Shown piece by piece: positions 29,813 to 38,548 of a stretch of DNA of 64,000 bases (the stretch's first letter is position 1; each line of letters begins with the position of its first letter). Origin of the DNA: Novosphingobium fuchskuhlense (GTDB lineage: Bacteria > Pseudomonadota > Alphaproteobacteria > Sphingomonadales > Sphingomonadaceae); NCBI RefSeq assembly GCF_001519075.1, contig NZ_KQ954246.1, forward strand, positions 558,001 through 622,000. The letters run 5' to 3'. A program made the translations under genes and the position numbers. Below the pieces are notes generated by a model, which had not been told where the DNA came from, made no database searches, and saw only the letters and a program-made list of their open reading frames with translations.

Positions 29813-31794
29813 GCTTTCTCGGTGCCTTGCTTGCCCCCTTGCTGGGCCTTGCTGCGGCACCGGCCGCCGCGGCAGCGCCGTCTACGATGCCCGCCGCGAC
29901 GGCCGAGGCGCCTGCTGGGACGCCTGCCGGGACGCCCGCCGCCACGCCAGCCGCCGCACCCACCACCGCCGAGGGCGCGCTGCTCGATGGCCGCCGCCGT
30001 CCCGGCTATCAGAAGACGCTTCCCGACAAGGTCGAGCAGGACAACCCCGGTGCGGTGAATGCCCCGCCGCCCGAGGCGTTCTACGACAAGTGGGACGGGG
30101 AGGGCAGCCCTTCCGACCTCGTCGTCGATACCGGCGTGCCGGACCGCTGGCGCATCACCTCGTCGCTGTGCCCCAGGAAGGACACCGCGACGGGCCGGGT
30201 GAACACCGCGCTCTACACGCTGTTCCCGCGCCTCGCGTACATGTGCCATTCGAAGCTCGATCCCTTCCACCACAACACGCTGAAGGGCGACCGGCCGCTG
30301 GCCGCGGGCAAGAAGCCGGGCTTTCTGAAGGGCGAGGACTGGTTCTTCATCGCCAACGGCGTGTCCGACACGGTGATCGAGCCGCGCAGCTTCCCCATTC
30401 CCGTGGGCAACCAGACGACGACCGATCCCGATTCCAACGACACCTTCGGCCGCAGCCATAGCCTGGTGCTGTCCCAGACCTTCATTGCCGGCTTCTCGCT
30501 GCTGAAGGGCGAGACCGCGTTCAAGCCGCCGATCGTCGAATACCGCGTGGCGATTGCGGGCAACATCAACCATGTCGAAGTGCCCGAGCGGCGCGTGCTC
30601 TATGTCGAACCCTCCAAGGGCACCAAGCGCACCGATGGCTTCATCGGCCTGCAGGAAGCCTTCATCGACTATCACCTCGGCCGGTTCGACACGAAGCGGT
30701 TCGACTTCATGTCCCTGCGCGTCGGCATCCAGCCGTTCCAGTCGGACTTCCGCGGCTTTCTGTTCAACGACAACCAGCTCGGCGTGCGCCTCTTCGGAAA
30801 CCGCGACAACAACCGCATGCAGTTCAATCTCGCCGCGTTCTGGCGGATCGAGAAGGAAACCAATTCCGGGCTCAACAATATCGCCGCGCCGCTGCGGCAG
30901 GACTGGATCCTGACCGGCAACCTCTATCGCCAGGATTTCCCGGTGGTGGGCCTCACCAGCCAGATTTCGGCGACCTGGAACATCAACCACGACACGCGCA
31001 TCGTTGCCGATGCCAACGGCTTCCCGGTCCGGCCTGCGCTGATCGGCGATCTCAGGCCGCGCAAGTATCAGGTGCTCTACCTCGGCTACGGGGTGGACGG
31101 CCATATCGGCCGGCTCAACCTCACGGGCCAGATCTATGGCGCGTTCGGCAAGGACCGGAACAACTACCTCACCAGCGAGCCCGCGACGATCCGCGCCTTC
31201 TTTGGCGCGGCGGAAGTGAGCTACGATCGCAACTGGGCGCGGCTGCGGGCCTCCGCGCTCTATGCCAGCGGCGACAGCAACCCTTACGACAAGACCGAAA
31301 AGGGCTTCGACGCGATCTTCGAGAACCCGCAGTTCGCCGGGGCCGATACCTCCTACTGGATCCGCCAGACGATCCCCTTTGCCGGTGGTGGGCGCGTGAT
31401 TTCGATCAATGGCCGAAACGGCATTCTCAATTCGCTGCGCTCGTCGAAGGAGCAGGGGCAGTCGAACTTCATCAACCCGGGCACCGCGCTGGTGGGGCTG
31501 GGCGGCGATTTCGATCTCACGCCCACCGTGCGGGTCTCGACCAACGCCAACCACCTCTGGTTTGCCAACACCCGTGTGCTGCAAGTGCTGCGCAACGAAG
31601 GCTCGATCCCGCGCTCGATCGGCTGGGACTTGTCGGTCGCCAGCACCTGGCGGCCCAAGGCGGCGCAGAACGTGGTCTTCCGCCTCTCGGGCGCGGTGCT
31701 CAAGGCCGGCGACGGGTTCAAGGATCTCTTCGACAAGCAGGGACACGGGCGGCAGTTCTACTCGGTCCTCGCCAACGCGACTCTCTCGTTCTGA
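29809..31794 (+). CDS. Probable outer-membrane beta-barrel (porin-like) protein
   Basis: The 661-residue protein begins at a GTG overlapping the previous stop. A signal peptide (about 1-23) leads to a low-complexity Ala/Pro/Thr stretch (about 23-55). An N-terminal region with Cys121 and Cys146 follows, and from about residue 210 there is a long series of alternating polar/hydrophobic strands with aromatic girdles (FGRSHSLVLSQTF, VEYRVAIAG, QFNLAAFW, RLNLTGQIYGAFG, RLRASALYASGD). The last residue is Phe, the classic outer-membrane insertion signal (LANATLSF). It matches no porin family I can name. Between two multiheme cytochrome genes it is best read as the barrel of a porin-cytochrome complex. 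Confidence 0.75.
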   Translation: MSFLGALLAPLLGLAAAPAAAAAPSTMPAATAEAPAGTPAGTPAATPAAAPTTAEGALLDGRRRPGYQKTLPDKVEQDNPGAVNAPPPEAFYDKWDGEGSPSDLVVDTGVPDRWRITSSLCPRKDTATGRVNTALYTLFPRLAYMCHSKLDPFHHNTLKGDRPLAAGKKPGFLKGEDWFFIANGVSDTVIEPRSFPIPVGNQTTTDPDSNDTFGRSHSLVLSQTFIAGFSLLKGETAFKPPIVEYRVAIAGNINHVEVPERRVLYVEPSKGTKRTDGFIGLQEAFIDYHLGRFDTKRFDFMSLRVGIQPFQSDFRGFLFNDNQLGVRLFGNRDNNRMQFNLAAFWRIEKETNSGLNNIAAPLRQDWILTGNLYRQDFPVVGLTSQISATWNINHDTRIVADANGFPVRPALIGDLRPRKYQVLYLGYGVDGHIGRLNLTGQIYGAFGKDRNNYLTSEPATIRAFFGAAEVSYDRNWARLRASALYASGDSNPYDKTEKGFDAIFENPQFAGADTSYWIRQTIPFAGGGRVISINGRNGILNSLRSSKEQGQSNFINPGTALVGLGGDFDLTPTVRVSTNANHLWFANTRVLQVLRNEGSIPRSIGWDLSVASTWRPKAAQNVVFRLSGAVLKAGDGFKDLFDKQGHGRQFYSVLANATLSF

Positions 31795-34700
31795 TGGGCA
31801 TGGCCATGCACACCTCACCCCGCAAAACATGGCTGATCTGGCTGGCCCTGCTGATGACTGCGCTGGGCGTGCCGAGTGCGCTCTGGGCCTCGGGCGAGGA
31901 GATCGCGCAGAAGATCACCTACACCCGCGCACCGCCCGCGCCGCGCGGCCAGCCGGGCGAGACGGCGGCCGAGCAATGGGCCTATGTCGACAAGCAGAAC
32001 GCGGGCTGCGTGAGTTGCCATACCAGGAGCGACCACCGCACCATGCACGCCAGCCCCGCCGTCGTGCTGTCGTGCGCCGATTGCCACGGCGGGAACACGC
32101 AGGTCGTCGCTGACCGGCGCTGGGCGCGCGGCTCGATGGACTATGTCGCGGCGATGAAGGACGCGCATGTCCTGCCCAGGTACCCGGTCGCGTGGGGCTG
32201 GCCGAGTTCGGCAAACCCCAAGCGCTCCTATGCGCTGCTCGCCAAGGAAAGCCCCGAGTTCATCCGCTTCGTGAACCCATCGGACTACCGCGTCGCGCGC
32301 GATTCCTGCGGGGCCTGCCACATGTCCATCATCGAGGCGTCGGAGCGCTCGCTGATGAGCACCGGCGCGATGCTGTGGGGCGGCGCGGCCTATAACAACG
32401 GCATCGTGCCCTTCAAGAACTACATGTTCGGCGAGAGTTTCACGCGCGGCGGCGAGCCGGCGCTGCTCAAGTCCGCCTCGAAGCAGATCGGCCCCGATGG
32501 CAAGCCGATGTGGGGCACCGTGACCCCGGCGGAGAAGGCGCGCGGGGCGCTGCCGATCCTCTATCCGCTCCCCAAGTGGCACACGATCCCGCCGGGCGAT
32601 GTGTTCCGGGTGTTCGAGGATGGCGGGCGCACGATCAACCCGCAGTTCCCCGAAATCGGCCTGCCCAACTCGACTGGCCTGATCCAGCGGCTGGAAGAGC
32701 CGGGCCGCCCCGATCTCAAGCAATCGAACCGCGGCCCGGCCACCGGCCTGCGCGTCGCGATTCCCGTGCTCAACATCCACAAGACACGCCTCAACGATCC
32801 GTTCCTGTTCCAGATGGGCACCAACGATCAGCCGGGCGATTACCGCTCCTCGGGCTGCGCTTCGTGCCACGTGATCTATGCGAACGACCGCGAGCCGCGC
32901 CACAGCCTGAACTACGCCAAGTGCGGGCGCGACGGGCAGACGATTACGGCGGACCCGACGATCAATGGCCTGCGCGAAGGAGAGCACCGCACCGGCGCTT
33001 ACGGCACCTATGATGCGGCAAAGCACGGCCACGAAACCCGCGTGCGCGGCACCGTGCTGGGCGGGCGCGGCACGTACATGGGCGGCGATGCGACCGATCC
33101 CGAAGAGTCTGCCGACCGCGAAGGCGATTGCGCCCGCGCCATCGCGAGCGCCGAGCAGCTGGTCTACGCGCCGGCCGAAGGCCCCGCGCCGCACGGCACG
33201 ATGGACGAGCACCGGATGAGCCAGGCTGAGGCCCATGCCGCCGCAGGCCTCGATGCGGGCGGCCATGCATCCGATGGTCCGGTGCCGATGGCGGAGCGCG
33301 AGCGCGGCCATCCGCTGGTCCACGCCTTCACCCGCGCGATCCCCACCGCGCAGTGCATGAACTGCCACATGCACCAGCCCAACATCTTCCTGAACTCGTT
33401 CCTCGGCTACACGATGTGGGACTATGAGTCCGATGCGCCGCGCATGTGGCCCGGGCCGGAGAATACCGCGCCTCGCCCCGCCGGCATTTCGGATGCCGAC
33501 TGGAAGCGTGCGTTCAAGACGCAGTTCCACCCCAACATGGCCGAAGCGCGCGAGGTGCTCGATCGCAACCCCGAGGGCGCGAGCACGCACGGCCTGTGGC
33601 GCGATGTCGAATTCCTGCGCAACGTCTACGATCTCAACAAGGACAACAAGGACACCCAGTTCGCCGACTACCACGGCCACGGCTGGAACTTCCGCGCGAT
33701 CCTGAAGCGTGACCGGCGCGGCAACTTGCTCGATGCCGATGGCGACATGTCCACTTACGGCACCGACAAGGCGCACATCATTGCGCCGGACGATCCGGAG
33801 AAGTGGCGCAAGAACGGCGAGGGCAAGTTCGTCGATGTCGGGCCGGACAATCCCGGCAAGTCGGTCCACATGATGGATATCCATGCGCAGCTCGGCATGC
33901 AGTGCGCCGATTGCCACTTCGCGCAGGACAGCCACGGCAATGGCCTCATCTACGGCGAAGTCGCCAATGCCGTCTCCATCGGCTGCAAGGACTGCCATGG
34001 CACGCCGGACGCCTACCCGACACTGATGACCTCGAACCTCGCCGCGCCGGAGAAGGGGGAAAACCTCGCGCTGCTGCGCAACATGGATGGCCAGCGCCGC
34101 TTCGAGTGGTCGATGGAGAACGGCCGCCGCGTGCTGACCCAGCGTTCGATCATCGATCCGAAGCTGTCGTGGCGCGTCAGCCTCGTGAAGGAATCGGTCG
34201 ATCCGCAGTATCAGGGCGTTACCGAACCCTCCGGCAAGCCCGTGTTCAACCCCAAGGCGGCGCGCGCCAAACTGATGGGCAAGTCGGGCGCGGAGGACGG
34301 CCTGTTCCGCTTCGGCCTCGGCGTCCCCAAGGCGGAGCGCGCGCATGGCGATGACGACATGGCCTGCTTCACCTGCCACCTCTCGTGGACCACTTCGTGC
34401 GCCGGCTGCCACCTCCCCATCGAGGCCAACTGGAAGTCCGCCACGCACAAGTACGAGGAAGACTATACCCGCAACTACGCGACCTATAATCCGCAAGTCG
34501 CGCGCGATGACATGTTCCAGCTCGGCAAGCACCAGCGGAACAAGTCGTCGGGTTCCGATCCGGTGCAGTTCGATGCTTCGGGCAATCCGATATCGGGCAA
34601 GGCCATAACCGCGCCGATCCGTTCGACCTCGGCGCTGATCCTCTCCTCGACGAACATCAACCGCGAGCGGATCTACGTGCAGCAGCCGCCGATTTCCTCG

Positions 34701-36341
34701 CCGGGCTATTCGTCACAGGCCTTCGCGCCGCACTTCCCGCATACCGTCAGAACGGCCGAGACCAAGCAATGCACCGATTGCCACCTCAGCAAGGATGATG
34801 ACAACAACGCCATCATGGCGCAGCTGCTCCTGCTCGGCACCAACACCGTCAACTTCGTCGGCATGAACGCGTGGTTCGGGCTGGACGGCGGGTTCGAGGC
34901 GGTGCGCGTCACCGAGTGGGACGAGCCGCAGGCCGTGATCGGCAGCTACCTCCACCGCTATGCCTACCCCGATTTCTACCGGCAGCATGTCGAGAAGAAC
35001 AACCGCGAACTCAAGAACTGGACCCGCGGCGCGATTGTCGACAAGCATCTGGCGGGCGAGACGACCGGCCGCGAGGAGTTCACCAATATCACGAAGGGCA
35101 CTTCGGATGCGGTGCACTGCCTGCAGATGCGCGGCGAATACATGTTCGTCGCCGAAGGCAAGGGGGGCTTCCGCGCCTATGATATCGCCGCCATCGGCGA
35201 CAAGGGCTTCTCCGAACGCATCGTGACCGCGCCGTTCTCGCCCCTCGGCCACGACACGCATGTTGCTACGACCGACGCGACCTGCATGGCGCTGCCCACC
35301 AACCAGTCGATTGCGCCCACGCGCAACACGCCCGAAATGCGCGAGGCGAACCAGGAACAGCCGTTCTCGCCGATCTACCACTACGCCTTCATCACCGATG
35401 CGGTGGAAGGCCTGATCGCGGTCAACGTCGATACGCTGGCCGATGGCGAGTTCCGCAACAACTTCTTCCACCGCGCCCTGACCTTCAATCCGGACGGCGT
35501 GCTGAAGGGCGCGCGGCACATCACGCTGGCGGGTGACTATGCCTATATCGTCACCGACAAGGCGCTGGTGACGGTCCACCTGACAAAGCCGTGGTCCCCC
35601 GCTGCGCCCTGCGAGGTTTCGGACAAGAAGGGCGGCGAGACCTGCCTCGATCCCAAGGTCACTTCGGTCGTGCCCTTGCGTGATCCGCGCGCAACCGCCG
35701 TGCAGTTCCGCTATCTGTGGGTGACGACGGCGAACGGCCTCGAGCTGATGGACGTGACCAATCTTGCGAGGCCCCAGCCGGTGCCTTCGGCCACCGTCCC
35801 GCTGGAAGACGCGCGCCGCGTCTATCTCGCGCGCACTTATGCCTATGTCGCGGCGAAGAAGCAGGGTCTTGTCATCGTCGATATCACGGCGCCGACGCGG
35901 CCCTCGATCTATCAGACCTTCACCGCCGATGGCGCACTCACCGATGCCGAGGACGTGATCGTCGCCTCGACCAATGCCTCGCTCTTTGCCTATGTCGCGG
36001 ACGGGATCAACGGCGTGAAGGTCCTCCAGCTGACCTCGCCCGCCAGCCAGCCCAATTTCTACGGCTTCTCGCCCGAACCCAGGCCCGAACTGATCGCCTG
36101 GGCCCACACGCCGAGCCCGGCGCTGGCGCTCTCGAAGGGCCTCGACCGGGATCGCGGCGTCGATGAAACCGGCGGCCAGATCGCCGTGTTCGGCCGCCTC
36201 GGCTCGCGCCCGTTCACCCGGCAGGAGATGGAAGCGCTGTTCCTGAACAAGGCCGGCCAGCCGTTCAAGGTGAGCAACGCGGTGGACATGAGCCTGTGGG
36301 TCGGTGCCAGGCCCGCGCCGCTGCTGGCGGCGCGGCCCTGA
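31794..36341 (+). CDS. Decaheme c-type cytochrome fused to an LVIVD-type beta-propeller
   Basis: The 1515-residue exported protein has a signal peptide at residues 10-33. Ten CxxCH heme motifs begin at residues 72, 94, 172, 355, 521, 704, 731, 858, 869 and 993. After about residue 1105 hemes stop and at least six strand repeats of the LVIVD propeller type follow (YMFVAEGKGGFRAYD, YAFITDAVEGLIAVNVD, YAYIVTDKALVTVHL, LWVTTANGLELMDVT, YAYVAAKKQGLVIVDIT, FAYVADGINGVKVLQL). The start ATG overlaps the barrel gene's stop; ATGs at 31800 and 31806 are alternatives. It probably accepts electrons from, or passes them to, the pentaheme carrier through the barrel. The propeller may bind an external partner or surface. 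No close relative among MtrA, OmcB or PioA is visible in domain layout. Confidence 0.88.
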   Translation: MGMAMHTSPRKTWLIWLALLMTALGVPSALWASGEEIAQKITYTRAPPAPRGQPGETAAEQWAYVDKQNAGCVSCHTRSDHRTMHASPAVVLSCADCHGGNTQVVADRRWARGSMDYVAAMKDAHVLPRYPVAWGWPSSANPKRSYALLAKESPEFIRFVNPSDYRVARDSCGACHMSIIEASERSLMSTGAMLWGGAAYNNGIVPFKNYMFGESFTRGGEPALLKSASKQIGPDGKPMWGTVTPAEKARGALPILYPLPKWHTIPPGDVFRVFEDGGRTINPQFPEIGLPNSTGLIQRLEEPGRPDLKQSNRGPATGLRVAIPVLNIHKTRLNDPFLFQMGTNDQPGDYRSSGCASCHVIYANDREPRHSLNYAKCGRDGQTITADPTINGLREGEHRTGAYGTYDAAKHGHETRVRGTVLGGRGTYMGGDATDPEESADREGDCARAIASAEQLVYAPAEGPAPHGTMDEHRMSQAEAHAAAGLDAGGHASDGPVPMAERERGHPLVHAFTRAIPTAQCMNCHMHQPNIFLNSFLGYTMWDYESDAPRMWPGPENTAPRPAGISDADWKRAFKTQFHPNMAEAREVLDRNPEGASTHGLWRDVEFLRNVYDLNKDNKDTQFADYHGHGWNFRAILKRDRRGNLLDADGDMSTYGTDKAHIIAPDDPEKWRKNGEGKFVDVGPDNPGKSVHMMDIHAQLGMQCADCHFAQDSHGNGLIYGEVANAVSIGCKDCHGTPDAYPTLMTSNLAAPEKGENLALLRNMDGQRRFEWSMENGRRVLTQRSIIDPKLSWRVSLVKESVDPQYQGVTEPSGKPVFNPKAARAKLMGKSGAEDGLFRFGLGVPKAERAHGDDDMACFTCHLSWTTSCAGCHLPIEANWKSATHKYEEDYTRNYATYNPQVARDDMFQLGKHQRNKSSGSDPVQFDASGNPISGKAITAPIRSTSALILSSTNINRERIYVQQPPISSPGYSSQAFAPHFPHTVRTAETKQCTDCHLSKDDDNNAIMAQLLLLGTNTVNFVGMNAWFGLDGGFEAVRVTEWDEPQAVIGSYLHRYAYPDFYRQHVEKNNRELKNWTRGAIVDKHLAGETTGREEFTNITKGTSDAVHCLQMRGEYMFVAEGKGGFRAYDIAAIGDKGFSERIVTAPFSPLGHDTHVATTDATCMALPTNQSIAPTRNTPEMREANQEQPFSPIYHYAFITDAVEGLIAVNVDTLADGEFRNNFFHRALTFNPDGVLKGARHITLAGDYAYIVTDKALVTVHLTKPWSPAAPCEVSDKKGGETCLDPKVTSVVPLRDPRATAVQFRYLWVTTANGLELMDVTNLARPQPVPSATVPLEDARRVYLARTYAYVAAKKQGLVIVDITAPTRPSIYQTFTADGALTDAEDVIVASTNASLFAYVADGINGVKVLQLTSPASQPNFYGFSPEPRPELIAWAHTPSPALALSKGLDRDRGVDETGGQIAVFGRLGSRPFTRQEMEALFLNKAGQPFKVSNAVDMSLWVGARPAPLLAARP

Positions 36342-36350
36342 GCCCCATCG

Positions 36351-36770
36351 TCACACATCATCGAGCAGCAGCAGCGCCAGCTCCAGCGTCATCTTCGGTT
36401 CGGGCAGCAGGCTCTGGTCGAGCCGGACCACCGCGGCATCGGCTACCAGCGTGCGCGGGATCGTGAACTCGTGCTCGGGCAGGGTGGCCATCAGCGCCTC
36501 GGCGGCGTCGCAGGCTTCCCAGCCATCATAGCACAGCACGATGGTGTGGCGCGTGCCCGCGAAGGTCACGCTGGCCCAGGGGGCCTCGCTGTGCTGCATC
36601 AGTTCGGCTTCGGGCCCGGCCAGCGCGAGGACGGCGCGCAGGAGGCGGGTCCCGGGGCTGATCCGCACGCGCGGATGCGGAGTGCCCGGCAGCCCGTCTT
36701 CCTGAGCCGATTTGCGCTCGAAGGGCCGTTGGGAAAGGATCTGGGCGGGGAACAGGTGATCAAGCCACAT
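36351..36770 (-). CDS. Conserved hypothetical protein
   Basis: The 139-residue protein starts at the ATG at 36770, overlapping the end of the 62-residue gene upstream by 11 bases. The second half reads as an alpha/beta domain (ASVTFAGTRHTIVLCYDGWEACDAAEALMATLP...TLVADAAVVRLDQSLLPEPKMTLELALLLL). It has no signal peptide or membrane helix. I cannot name the family. It forms a two-gene unit with 36760-36948, transcribed divergently from the S24 regulator, and converges with the cytochrome operon, whose stop is only nine bases away. Confidence 0.65.
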   Translation of the reverse strand: MWLDHLFPAQILSQRPFERKSAQEDGLPGTPHPRVRISPGTRLLRAVLALAGPEAELMQHSEAPWASVTFAGTRHTIVLCYDGWEACDAAEALMATLPEHEFTIPRTLVADAAVVRLDQSLLPEPKMTLELALLLLDDV

Positions 36771-36948
36771 GGCTGGTGCTCCGATAATTGTTCATGAAAT
36801 GTTCCACGCGTGCTTCCGTCGCGGGGCGGGGTTCGCGGCCATTGCGCAAATCATCGACGAAGCGCGGGTCTTGCGCGGCAAGGCGGCCGAAGCGCGTGCG
36901 CGGCATGCCGTGGTGGGAAAGGAACCGTTCGATCTTCCTGATCAACAT
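36760..36948 (-). CDS. Small basic protein (62 residues), possible DNA-binding regulator
   Basis: It begins MLIRKIERFLSHHGMPRTRF behind a strong GGAGG at the right distance. The short helical sequence with PRTRFGRLAAQDPRFVDDLRNGREPRP resembles a lone helix-turn-helix core: a helix, a turn with G-R-L-A, and a recognition-like helix rich in Arg and Asp. Much longer open frames upstream (to 37203) are antisense to the S24 regulator gene and are ignored. It overlaps the next gene and shares the 115-base promoter region 36949-37063 with the divergent S24 regulator. Confidence 0.65.
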   Translation of the reverse strand: MLIRKIERFLSHHGMPRTRFGRLAAQDPRFVDDLRNGREPRPATEARVEHFMNNYRSTSHVA

Positions 36949-36991
36949 GGCAGGGCCTCCGTCGGTGAAGTGGAATGCGGGATGAGTCGAA

Positions 36992-37007
36992 ATAAGATTT
37001 TTCTTAT
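36992..37007. promoter_or_regulatory. Inverted repeat ATAAGA-TTTT-TCTTAT
   Basis: Both six-base arms are exact. It lies 44 bases upstream of the small-gene start and beside a possible -35 (TTGACG at 37009-37014) for the S24 regulator gene, so it may be a regulator site or a divergent promoter element. Confidence 0.4.
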
Positions 37008-37019
37008 GTTGACGGATTA

Positions 37020-37037
37020 TTCCTACAGGTCTAGGAA
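37020..37037. promoter_or_regulatory. Palindromic operator candidate TTCCTA-N6-TAGGAA
   Basis: The 6+6 palindrome extends to 9 of 10 matching bases per arm if the A/T flanks are counted. It overlaps the expected -10 position (17 bases after TTGACG) of the S24 regulator gene, which fits an autoregulated LexA-like repressor. Confidence 0.55.
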
Positions 37038-37063
37038 AAATCCTTCGAATATGGAGGAAGGCG

Positions 37064-37771
37064 ATGAATTCCCGAATCGAGACGCAACAAGGCTCCGCCG
37101 GGCCCGTTGATCCGGCGATGGATCCGGCCCGTGCCCGTCTTGTCGCGCTGGCGGCGGAGCGCGGGGTCAGCCTTGCCGCGCTCTCGGGTCTGCTGGGCCG
37201 CAACGCCGCCTATCTCCAGCAGTTCGTGCGCAAGGGGTCCCCGCGCAAGCTGGAGGAAAATGACCGCCGCGCCCTCGCCGAATTCTTCGGTGTGGAGGAG
37301 GCCGAACTCGGTGCTCCCTCGCGCGAAACTGTCCTGACGGTTGGAGCGGGGGCGCCCGTTCGCGCGGCCGATTGGGCGGATATCCCGCGCCTTCCGCTCG
37401 GTGCTTCAGCCGGTCCCGGCACCGTTGCGCTCGATCCCGCGCCGGTTGACCGGCTGCGCTTTTCCGGCCGCTGGCTGCGCCAGCAGGGGCTTGAACCCGC
37501 CATGCTCAGCGTGATCGAGGTCGAGGGCGATTCCATGGAGCCCACCCTGCGCGATGGCGACGAGATTCTTGTCGACCGCTCCGCGCGGCCCTTGCTTAGC
37601 GGGCTTCACGTGATCCGGGTCGATGATGTGCTGCTGGTCAAGCGGCTGGAGCCGGGCTCTGCAGGCGCGATCCAGATCATCAGCGACAATCCCGCCTACC
37701 CGCGTCTGGAACGCCCCCGCGCCGATGTTGCCGTGCTCGGCCGCGTCGTCTGGAAGGGTGGACGCGTCTAG
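37064..37771 (+). CDS. LexA-like S24 family transcriptional regulator
   Basis: The 235-residue protein has an N-terminal helix-turn-helix (about 22-80: RARLVALAAERGVSLAALSGLLGRNAAYLQQFVRKGSPRK) and a C-terminal S24 peptidase domain. The catalytic pair can be read as Ser157 in GDSMEP and Lys193 in LLVKRLE. Repressors of this class (LexA, CI, PrtR) are inactivated by RecA-triggered self-cleavage; a site may lie near the Ala-Gly at 116-117, but this is not certain. The ATG at 37064 has an excellent GGAGGAAGG ribosome site. It faces the small basic protein gene across a palindrome-bearing region. Confidence 0.85.
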   Translation: MNSRIETQQGSAGPVDPAMDPARARLVALAAERGVSLAALSGLLGRNAAYLQQFVRKGSPRKLEENDRRALAEFFGVEEAELGAPSRETVLTVGAGAPVRAADWADIPRLPLGASAGPGTVALDPAPVDRLRFSGRWLRQQGLEPAMLSVIEVEGDSMEPTLRDGDEILVDRSARPLLSGLHVIRVDDVLLVKRLEPGSAGAIQIISDNPAYPRLERPRADVAVLGRVVWKGGRV

Positions 37772-37858
37772 GATTTTTACCTTTCTGACCCGCATTCGCC
37801 CCCCGAAGCGTTGACGGAGGGGTTGCCTTGCCCGCCTCCAGACGCCACCTTGCAGGCC

Positions 37859-38530
37859 ATGACCGAGACCGCCATCCAGCAGCCGCTCAAGGCCGCCATC
37901 ATCCCCGTCACGCCGCTCCAGCAGAACTGCACGCTGATCTGGTGCACCAGGACGATGCGCGGCGCGTTCATCGATGCCGGCGGCGATATCGAGCGGCTGC
38001 GCGCCGCGATCGAAAAGTCGGGCGTCACGATCGAGAAGCTGCTCGTCACCCACGGCCATATCGACCACTGCGGCATCACCGGCGTCCTCGCCAGGGAACT
38101 CGGTGTGCCGATCGAGGGCCCGCACGAGGCGGACCGCTTCTGGATTTCGCGGCTGGACGAGGACGGCAAGCGCTGGGGCATCCAGGGCGAAGTGTTCGAG
38201 CCGACGCGCTGGCTGAACGACGGCGACACGGTCACCGTGGGCGAGGTCGAGCTCGATGTGATCCACTGCCCCGGTCACACGCCAGGCCACGTGGTTTTCG
38301 TCCACCAGCCCTCGCGCTTTGCGGTGGTGGGCGATGTCATCTTCCAGGGTTCGATCGGGCGCACCGATTTTCCCATGGGCAACCATGCCCAGCTCATCGC
38401 CTCGATCACCGAGAAGCTCTGGCCGCTGGGCAATGATATCATGTTCGTTCCCGGCCATGGGCCGAACAGCACCTTCGGCCGGGAACGCCAGACCAACAGC
38501 TTCGTCAGCGATTACAATCTGATGCAGTGA
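37859..38530 (+). CDS. Metallo-beta-lactamase fold hydrolase (glyoxalase II-like)
   Basis: The 223-residue protein has the zinc motif HGHIDH (His65, His67, Asp69, His70), a second ligand set in PGHTPGH, and GDVIFQGSIGRTDFP with the bridging Asp. The last part (FVPGHGPNSTFGRERQTNSF) matches the YcbL type of MBL-fold hydrolase often labelled glyoxalase II-like. It may split thioesters such as S-lactoylglutathione. The ATG at 37859 is preferred; a TTG 16 codons earlier lengthens it without similarity. It stands alone, 87 bases after the S24 regulator. Confidence 0.88.
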   Translation: MTETAIQQPLKAAIIPVTPLQQNCTLIWCTRTMRGAFIDAGGDIERLRAAIEKSGVTIEKLLVTHGHIDHCGITGVLARELGVPIEGPHEADRFWISRLDEDGKRWGIQGEVFEPTRWLNDGDTVTVGEVELDVIHCPGHTPGHVVFVHQPSRFAVVGDVIFQGSIGRTDFPMGNHAQLIASITEKLWPLGNDIMFVPGHGPNSTFGRERQTNSFVSDYNLMQ

Positions 38531-38548
38531 TGTCTGGTGTGTTGAGCC

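Noticed and set aside
30247..30260. A CHSK stretch in the barrel protein that looks like part of a heme motif
   Set aside because: There is no cysteine three residues before it, so CxxCH is not formed; the barrel protein has no heme motif.
31815..34532. Minus-strand open frame of about 900 codons inside the decaheme gene
   Set aside because: It is a shadow of a gene with ten clear heme motifs; the antisense translation has no recognisable motif.
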